The notes under the pieces were generated by a model. That model saw only the letters and a list, made by a program, of their open reading frames with translations. It was not told where the DNA came from and ran no database searches. From Stercorarius parasiticus (taxonomy: Eukaryota > Chordata > Aves > Charadriiformes > Stercorariidae), in contig VWZL01000430.1 in the NCBI GenBank assembly GCA_013396915.1, positions 100 through 64,099 on the forward strand: a DNA stretch of 64,000 bases, read 5' to 3'. Numbering within the stretch: the first letter of the stretch is position 1; every line of letters starts with the position of its first letter. The translations under genes and the position numbers were made by a program. Below are positions 55,931 to 64,000 of this stretch, one piece after another.

Positions 55931-58900
55931 TGAAACAGCTCTGCAGAGAGACCAGGTGATGTCCTTGCACTGAGTGCAGAGGCAGACAGTTTTTCAACGG
56001 GGCTATGAATTAAGGATAATCGTTAGGTGGCATCCCAAATGTTGGGCAGTTCAGGACCCTGCAGCCCAGGAACATCCATTTCTTTCATCTGTAATGAATC
56101 ACCAGTCTGACAAAGAAAATAATCTTTCAAAGGTCCCAAATCATAAATGCTAGACAAGAGAGGGACTTTTCCAGGCAGGGAGAGCAAAAATAGAAAAAGG
56201 ATGCTACTCACCTCTTTGTCCAAAATTTCCCTAGGATTTTCTCCTAACAAAGGCTAATTATTTCCGGTGAAGCTCTTCCATGTTAGTAACATTAGTGTAC
56301 AACCTGATCCCTTTGTCTGCCATGCCCAGGCCTGCCCAGGCAAACTGCACCACGCTGCTCTTTGGTGTGCAAGCAGAGCATGGCTGTCGCTGCAGCTTTC
56401 CTGGGGCAGGTCTAACAGCTCTGGTCATCTCCACTGTCCCATTCTCCTTTCCCCATTGAAGCTGCCCGCTCCTTGGAAACCCTAGCAGGGAGAACAGCTA
56501 ACCCAGAGACAGGAGCAGTGGCTCATCTGGGAGGGTCACCTGAAGGAAAGGTTTTGCACATGCAAGCAAACCCTTGCCAGTGTTCCCACTGCGCATCACC
56601 GGTCCTTTTCCATGCAGGAACAGCAGTGGTGCTCTCATCTGGTGGCATATACAGATGTGCAGACGTGGGATGTGTGTGAGCCTTGAGGGTGCCTCAGTAT
56701 TGCTGCTGTGTGGGTGAAAGAGGAGAGTCTGAACAGAAGGGAGTTAGCAGTCCTGTGCTGAGAGACATGACCCTAGGAGAAGCGCTTGGAAAGCAGATGT
56801 GAGGCTCTGTGTACCTAATGTGTGGCACTGTTTTATTTGATTGTTTTTTCCTGTTCTGGGATTTACTTTTATGTACAGAAGAGATGGTAGAGGACCGGTA
56901 CCATTTTATCCCAACTTGGTGGTAATTTTTCCAGCCTTTGTGGAACCAGCTTTGCAAGGGCTCCCATCTCCTCCATGTTTACTTGGGTGAAGGCCATGCA
57001 GGTGCAAGTCTTCCCATGGACCAGTCACCCCACCTGACAGTCCTTCAGGATGGTGCTGTATGGAGCTCCCATTTTGCTGCGTGGAGCATGTCAAACAGTT
57101 CTGTGGGGTCTCCATTGTGGGCCATCACTGAAAATTGAGTTTTGCTCTACCAAGCAGTGACAGTGCTCACACCTGCCTGGAGGACCTGTGACTCTTCAGC
57201 TGGAGCATATCTTTTTCCTGCAGCTTTCTACTTAAGTCAAGACATCTGCTGCTTCTGTTGCTTGGTCTCTGATTTGGGTTTGTGGGTCAGTGCTAGAAGC
57301 TGATTTTGGCTGTTCAAATCCTAGTGAACTGCATAATTGCAGGGATCTCTAAAGTTTGTAAAAAGCAGAGCTGGTGCTGGAGTCTGACACAGCTGGGTCA
57401 TTTCCCATGATGCGTGAGTTCTTGGGCCTGATGTCTTGTCCAGTTTCCTTTGTGCTGGTTGATTGCTGTCAAGGAGGGATGGGTCATATACATTACAGGA
57501 GAGAGTTTGCGTTTCTGGTGCCTGGACTATCACTGGATCTTACACTCAGCTGGGTCCTCTGCCTTTACCACAGCCAACAGGCTTCTGGAGGGATGTGTCC
57601 TACCAGAGCCAGCCAGAGCACTTTGTTCAGAGTCTGCAGCAATGAGGTCCTGGGCTTCTTGCTCATCGTGGATCTGTGCCTTTTCTCTTGCTATAAATGA
57701 GAGGCCACGGAAAAGCAGAGGGGCTTTGGAGGAAGATTTCTAAGGCTAGTGCTGGGGAATGTGTTTCCACTTCAGTGCTCCCTGGAGAAGCATCCTTGGC
57801 CTAGAAAAGAACTGCCAGTGCAAAACATTTCTGTAGGACAGCTCTAGACACAGACGAGGTCAGAAATGTGGGTCCTGTGGTGGTGTATGCCCTGGATCAG
57901 ACACACCAGCCCTTGTCTGACTTGGAAATTCAGAGGAAACTCAAGATGCAGAATGCTTGGTGGAGGCCTGGGCAGGAGAAAGGCTGTGACCTTTCTTATC
58001 CAATTTTAGGGCTGGAGAAGCTCACAAACCCTCCTTACACACTGGATTGTGTGCCTTTGCTGTTCTTTCAGCCCAGAAGGTGCTGACCTTGGTCATCAAT
58101 GATACCAGCTCCTACAGACCCTCAGGCTACCAGTCACACCTTCTCTCTGGCTTGTCCTGCAGCGCGGTGAGTTTCTTACCCTGAAGAATTGGGGGATCTG
58201 GAACACTGAATGGCTGGAGGGAACATCCATGTTTCACCTCTATGGCTGTCAATGACTAGCGATACTCTGGAAAGTCTGTCCTGAGCTCTTCCCCCCAGGC
58301 TTGGCTCCTGTCCCAGGTGCTCACAGCCACAGGGCGCTCAGGCCAAAGCTTGTAGACTGGTGCTTTTTGTGCAGAAATATCCCAGTGGTGGAAACACAGG
58401 AGGATGATCTCTCCCAAACGTCCACAAATGCTCCCTCCTTGGGTTCCTGTTCACTGCAGCATGGTTGTGCCACCTCAGGTCCCCAAGCTGCATGCAGCCC
58501 AGTGTCTGCCCAGTTCATTGCACTTCTGCCAGAAGCAGACATGGGACCCTACATGAGGTGTCCTGGTGTCTGCCATGGTCCATGGTGTCTTGGGAACACA
58601 GCTATGTTGTGTTTTAGCACAGCTCTGCATGTTGTTCCAGGCAGAGTGCACCAGGGGAGAGAAATGGGCCCAGAAACTTGGGGAGTGGCAAGATAAGGGA
58701 CCTACCAAAGAAGTAATGCTTACAGGAGCTACAGGGAGCACAGAGACTGGAGGAGATGTGGCTTCTCCATACACACATGGGCTGTGTATGGCTGTCCCCT
58801 GGTTTCTGTGCTGGTGGCTGAGCTGGTACATGGTTTGATCTTGATCCATGTGATGGTTTAGTCACTCTGAGCATATTGCACCCTTGAATGATGTGCAGAA

Positions 58901-59754
58901 TGGGACAGCTTTTTCACCCTGGGAATTTGTCCTGTTCCTTTGTGTGCAATGAAGGTGCTGGAAGAGGTTCATGGGTCCCATGAAGTGGGTTTTTCATCAA
59001 GAGACAGGAATAGCCCATGGACATGCTGAGCTCCCAGAAAGATCAATGAGGTGCTCAGGGCCAGGGGCCTGGTGGATTCTCCATGTGAGTGGAAATCTTC
59101 CTGGCTGCTGGTCATGATGTGGCCTGTGTGGCCACTCTGCTTTTGGGAAGAGAGGTCTCAGGAATCCTCGCCACGTGTCATCCAGAGACCAGGCAAGGAA
59201 GCAAGCTGCACGTGCTGGGTCATGGCTCAGGTCCTACAGCAGCTGCTCCTCAGTGGGTATGGCAGAACCGTGGACCTTGCCCTGGGAGTGGGGACAGGGA
59301 GCTCCCTGGGGTTGCTTACTCCTGTTGAGAGTTTGTGTTGTGACCTTCGATCACATCAGGGAGCTTCTTTCCTGTGTAGGGTTCGTTGACATGAGCATTG
59401 GTTGTCACCTGTGCAGGAGCTGCTCTTCACGTGCCAACAGCTTTGTCAAGCGCTGCTTCTTGGCTCTGAACCTGACAACTGCCCTGGGCCACAGCAGGTG
59501 CCCCATCGTGAAGCTTAGGGTGGTCACAGCAGAAGGGGGCAGGTGCTTGACTTGCTCCTCTCCTGCAGCACCACATTCAGCTTCATCTTCCTGATGGTCC
59601 CCATGACCCCAGAGCTGTCTGGTGACCTGCTCAGCTGAGCTAGTGCCTGGGCATGTTGCTAGGAAGTTACAGGTGCCCTTGGCCCCAGGGAGGCTGGTGG
59701 GATGGTGGGCAGTCAGTTTGCACTTGAGATACAAAAGGAAACTGTTTTCTCAGG
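55931..59754. other. Intergenic, no gene recognised
   Basis: Mixed DNA; frames of up to 130 codons overlap on both strands and none has splice sites or domain features. No repeats recognised. Confidence 0.45.
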
Positions 59755-59925
59755 GAGGTGACGTTGGACTGAGGGCTAAATTGATTTCCATAAATATTTG
59801 AGCAAGGCTGAATTATTTATGACCCTCCAGTGACACAATAGAAGGAACCGATGGAATCGTCTATGAATTTTCCAGATGATTTAGTTTAAAAATGCTGATC
59901 GTTATTATTTATGTGGGTCAGATCC
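59755..59925. promoter_or_regulatory. Candidate regulatory AT-rich island
   Basis: Short non-repetitive AT-rich block with CCATAAATATTTGAGC, CTGAATTATTTATG, CAGATGATTTAG and CGTTATTATTTATGTGG. It stands out from the GC-rich flanks and lies directly before the purine microsatellite. Candidate conserved element by texture only. Confidence 0.22.
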
Positions 59926-60094
59926 CCCTTTGCTCCTGGCCAGGCCTTGCACATGAGTTACATAAACACAGAGTCAATACACAAATCTCTCCCTTTATCT
60001 ATCTTAATCTGCCAGTCAGTAAGTGAGCAGCAGCCTTGCTGTTTGATTCCCCAGGAGGACTGTAATCAGAAACCTTTGTCATTCAAACAAATGC

Positions 60095-60353
60095 AGAGGA
60101 AAAGGAAGAAAGAAAGAAAGAATGAAAGAAAGAAAATGTAAGAAAGAAGAAAAGAGAAAGATGGAAAGAAGGAAAGAAAGAAAGAAACAGAGAAAAAAGA
60201 AAGGAAAGGAAAGGAAAGGAAAGGAAAGGAAAGGAAAGGAAAGGAAAGGAAAGGAAAGGAAAGGAAAGGAAAGGAAAGGAAAGGAAAGGGAAAGGGAAAG
60301 GAAGGGAAGGGAAGGGAAGGGAAGGGAAGGGAAGGGAAGGAAGAAGGAAGAAA
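60095..60353 (+). repeat. Long purine microsatellite: GAAA, then AAAGG, AAAGGG and AAGGG blocks
   Basis: About 260 bases of almost pure purine on the plus strand, with only a few T and one C. The left part (to about 60199) is degenerate GAAA/GGAA. From 60200 there are about 18 AAAGG units, then AAAGGG units at 60285-60296, and from 60302 seven perfect AAGGG units, ending in GGAAGAAGGAAG. Mirror-symmetric polypurine of this kind can form triplex DNA and is polymorphic. The long open frames reported across it on both strands are artefacts of the repeat. Confidence 0.97.
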
Positions 60354-61540
60354 TAATTTATAGGGACGAAGGAAAGAAAGTGAAAAAGAGACAGAAGGAC
60401 AGAAAGAGAAAGCTGTTTGTTTGTGTGCAGACTGAGAACTGCACAGTGGGAAGCAGGAGCCTGGGTGGACCTGAGACGCAGCCAGACTCTTGCACATCCA
60501 AGTCAGACCTGCACTTATTCACACCCAAAGAAAGCACATCTTGCTTGTGCTTGGCTATTGCTACTTGCAAAGGAAAGAGATGGTGCTGGATAATTTCTGG
60601 GAGAGACCACCAAGAACTGGCAGGAGGAACAGGGTAGAGAAGCACTTCCCACCTCTGGGAAGGCAGGAGTTGCCATGAAACAAGACTTGTTGGCCTACAA
60701 ATGTTGGCTGGAAGGGACCGTGGAAGTCTTGAGTGTGATCTCTTGCTTGAAATGGGACTAACATCATCCTTCGAGGGAGCAGGTGTGGAATGAGTAGTTA
60801 TTGCCAAAACAACACAAAAAATTAATCAGAAGCACCAGCTGCCAGTGTTGTGTGGCAATTTGGGCCATGTGTCTCCAGCAGGTTCAGGTCTCTGTGATCT
60901 GGGACAAGAGAAAGCAGAGAACTGTGGAAACTCAAGAACATGAAAATTTATGAGATCCCTAGAACTAGAGTTTGCTGCTGCTTCTAAGCCATTTCAGCAC
61001 ATGCTGGCTGCTGGGAGTGGAAATTGTTGGAAATTGTTCTGGGTCTGCTGAATCAGAACACCATTTTAGATCTGGGTTTAGGTGAGGTTCACCAAGGTCT
61101 TCAAATATCATGTGGATTGAGTAGGATTGTTCAATTGCTGAGCAGTGAAAGTCGATGGAAGGTGTCTCTCCAGATCTGTGTACAGGGAGGTGACGCTGAA
61201 GTCTATTAATTAAGTGGCTTTGAACCCCTAATTGACAATTGAAGTGGACTTCAGTTAACTAAGATCAGTTCATATTCACTTTTCTGTTCACTCAAGCTGA
61301 TGAGAAGCACTTGTGAGAGCCATTTTAAGTGGTTTCCTCTTCACAAGAAGAATAATATTGAGTGGGAGGGATATATGAGAGACATGCAAAGCCTTGGTTT
61401 TCCAGAACCATGCAAAGCAAAACCCACGCTATAAACCCAACTGTACTTGTAACCAGTCAAATCCAGTCCTTGGATTTCCCCAGGCTTGCCTTAGGCAGGA
61501 ACCTATGGATGGGCCCTTTTTCTTTTCACTGGCCAGCAAT
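60354..61540. other. Intergenic, no gene recognised
   Basis: No gene, repeat family or RNA gene recognised. The AT-richer patch at 61195-61370 has no decisive motif. Confidence 0.45.
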
Positions 61541-61730
61541 GAGCAAAAGAATCACAGAAAGAATTAGTTTGAGAGGGACCTCTGGAGGTCTCTGGTCCAA
61601 CTTTCTGCTCTGTGCAGAACTGGCTTAAAATCTACAACAGTTTTCTCAGGGCCAGTCCATTCAAGTTTTGAAATTCTCCAGACGGAAATTCCACCCCATT
61701 CCTGGGTGCTAGTCCCAGTGTTAAAACATT
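61541..61730 (-). mobile_element. CR1 LINE fragment, minus orientation
   Basis: Reverse-strand CR1 3' end. The decayed octamer AGAATCACAGAAAG begins the copy, followed by GAGAGGGACCTCTGGAGG, TCTCTGGTCCAACTTTCTGC, TCAAGTTTTGAAATTCTCCA and a GGAAATTCCACCCC segment. The inner end near 61730 is approximate. Confidence 0.82.
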
Positions 61731-64000
61731 AATGTTAAGAGAGATGAGTATCTCTCAGAGTACACATCCTATGTTTAGTCTTCAAAACTGGGAGACATCC
61801 CCTGTTCTCCAGTGCCACAGACAAGCCATGCACTGCTCCTTACAACTGGCTGCTAAGATGGGTCCTAGAGATACATCAGTGTGGAGCAGAGCTCCAGTCA
61901 CTGTGCCAACCCAGCAGATTCACAGTGCTGGACCCTGTGGTGGGCTGAGCCAAGAGCCAGGCTTCAGGAGCACCCAGCCTGGTGCCGGGGCCCAGGCAGC
62001 AGGTGGTACAGGCAGGGTCTTAGGGCTGGTGGTCTCTTGTGCTTGGTTGGGCAGGGTTCACACCAGTGTCGCCTGGGCCTTTGATCCCTCAATGTGCAGC
62101 ACATGTGCATTCAGGCAGAGCAATCTCTCCATTCCTTCAGCCTCTTGGTCCTGACATTTTGCTGTCAGGTTTGGGGGAAACACAGAACCTGGTGCCTTCA
62201 GTTTTTGGTCAGAGGGTGGCTTTGGATGAGATTTTAGGAGGGATGTTTCTCAGGGAGGCAGGGATCCCTTCAACCATGGCCACACTCTGTTTTCTCAGAG
62301 TTTTGACACTCTCTCATTGCAGAAATGGGATCATACCCTGATCAAAGACCTGTTCTTCATCATGGCAGCCACGTGCAGACTTCAGGTGGGATCCTGGGGA
62401 TGTGAAAGGCTGAACTGCATAGTGAAAGGAAGGAGTTTGCTGTAAAACTGCTGCAGCTGGCCCTGGAGGAGAAAGCAACTGCTCTCTGGGCAGGTGTGGG
62501 GTCTCCAAGTATGAGACACACAACGTGGTCTTTTTCATTATCCCAGAGCTTCACATTAACTCCTGATTCAGCTTCTGATAGATGCTGCAAGGACAAAAAG
62601 CGAGATCCCAGTTCCCTGGATTTATCTTTCAATGCAAAAAACATCTCTGCAGAGAGACGCAAATGTGTATGTTGGGCTCAGCTCTTGCCTGGGGGAAGTT
62701 TTGAGCAGAGTTGGGTTGTGCAGCATCCTCCGGGCTGCTCTCCCAGCCCCAGCCCTTGGATGCTGCTCCCGATCTGGAACTGCCCCCGTTGCTGTGGCTC
62801 TCTCTGGGTGTTGGCTGTGGGAATGGCCCAGCTGTGTGTGCTGTGTAAGCAAAAGCAGAAGGGCTGTTTTCACCCTGTGCCCTTGAATGGCCACATCCTA
62901 CCTAGCTAATCATTAGCCAGGGTAAACACAGCAGGGCCAGGCTGTTTCAGAGTGTTTCTCTGTACGTGGGACTGGACGGTGGCTCCTGCGAGGCTGGGGT
63001 GGAGGCAGCCCCACACCTCCCAGCTCCACCTGCAGTAATGCCTGTCTCCATCCCTCCCGCAGCCCATGGGCTGAGGCCAAGCAATACCACACAACATTAT
63101 CAGAGCTTTTTCCTCTGCTACAATAATACTCTCTTCAGGATCTCTCGAGGGGCTTTTGCACCCTGTGACCATTTTTGTCTTGGCTCAAAGCCCTTCATGC
63201 GCTGACGCTCTCTCTGTCCCCAAGACAGCTTCAAGCCCTGGTCCCCATTGTGTGACACACGCACCATCCTCCTGAAAAAGCCCTGGCAGCACAGTCAGCG
63301 CAGGCACTGAGGGGAGCAAGACATGGCTAGGAGTCACTAAAGGTGTCACTGGAGATAACTGCGGGGTCAGGGATAGCTGCAGAGGTCAGATGGACCACCT
63401 CTGGGGTCAAATTGCATAGGAACAGATGGAAAGACACTGGTGGGTAGCAAACCAGTGACCAGGAGCTGGGGGTCTGCTTGGCAAATCATGTGCGATACAT
63501 TGGGGTCCTCCAGGCTTCACAGCCCAAATTCATGGTGTGCGCTGGGGGGTCTTGCTGCAGCAGCTCTGCATAGCGGCTTCTCCCAATGGCAGCACTGACC
63601 TGCTGCAGCCGGTGAGGGAGAGAGGTGCTGCCCTGGCGCTGTGCCCCATGGCCTGGCGTTGTCTTGGGGTGCCCTGGGCCAATCTTGCTGTTTCTTTGCT
63701 CACCATTAAGAGACAATCGCGTGTCCAGCCCTTCTCTCATCCCTCTGGCAATGCCAAAGACCAGGGCTGTCCCTGAAGGCAGCAGGGAGGACATAGAGTG
63801 AAATGTGGTGTTGTTTCTCTGGTGGCTTCATCTGGCAGGACGAGGCTGTCATCAACCACTGTCAGGCTACTTCAGTCTTGCTGGCGGAGGTGGGACAGGG
63901 GCCAGGCTGGCTTTGTGCTGCGCTTGTAGTGAGGCAGGATCCCTACACACGCTGGGTATCCAGTGACCAGCAAACCTGCTGAGTGCTGGGCTCTTTCTCT
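61731..64000. other. Intergenic to the right edge, no gene recognised
   Basis: GC-moderate DNA with overlapping frames of up to 140 codons on both strands, none with splice-site or domain support. No repeats recognised and no sign of a neighbouring gene's first exon at the right edge. Confidence 0.45.

Noticed and set aside
57300..57345. TGTTCAAATCCTAG resembling a tRNA T-arm
   Set aside because: No matching acceptor stem, D-arm or anticodon arm could be laid out around it.
60122..60637. Lys/Glu-rich and Phe/Ser-rich long frames across the microsatellite
   Set aside because: They are direct products of the purine repeat, which contains no stop codons in several frames.
1..64000. CRISPR arrays, bacterial operons, phage or integrase modules
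   Set aside because: None is present; the repeats are CR1 copies or simple repeats and the only intact gene is vertebrate.

Overview
The window looks like 64 kb of bird nuclear chromosome. The evidence is one intact gene whose protein has the avian form of CITED4, about ten interspersed repeats of the CR1 LINE type ending in the ATTCTATGA/GTGATTCT octamer tails usual in birds, and no sign of the L1 or Alu repeats that would mark a mammal. One 39-base run of N (18544-18582) sits in the most GC-rich part, as is typical of a short-read draft assembly. The species cannot be named from this sequence. Most long open frames here are chance frames in GC-rich DNA.

Layout. 1-577 is an LTR-like repeat reaching the left edge. 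578-16439 is non-coding, with three CR1 fragments, a candidate enhancer (4080-4510), one coding-like stretch on the minus strand (6023-6218) and a small inverted repeat (8246-8280). 16440-18690 is the CITED4 locus on the minus strand: a 3' UTR with three possible poly(A) signals and two AU-rich elements, a 204-codon reading frame in one exon, a probable 5' UTR intron, the assembly gap, and a CpG-rich promoter with three 18-bp repeats. 18691-64000 is a gene-poor flank with CR1 copies, a candidate TATA promoter and exon signals near 38.3-39.3 kb, several AT-rich islands that resemble regulatory elements, and a long purine microsatellite (60095-60353).

How it fits together. In human the order is KCNQ4, CITED4, CTPS1, with CITED4 on the opposite strand to its neighbours (known synteny, not visible here). 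If the order is kept, the left edge points to KCNQ4 and the right to CTPS1, and the 45 kb on the right would be the long 5' flank of CITED4. The AT-rich islands with homeodomain, FOX, GATA, MEF2 and RUNX-like words are then candidate distal control elements for CITED4 or its neighbours. This is inference from motif content by eye; no alignment was run. I found no defence system, virus-encoded protein, RNA gene or other novel molecular system.
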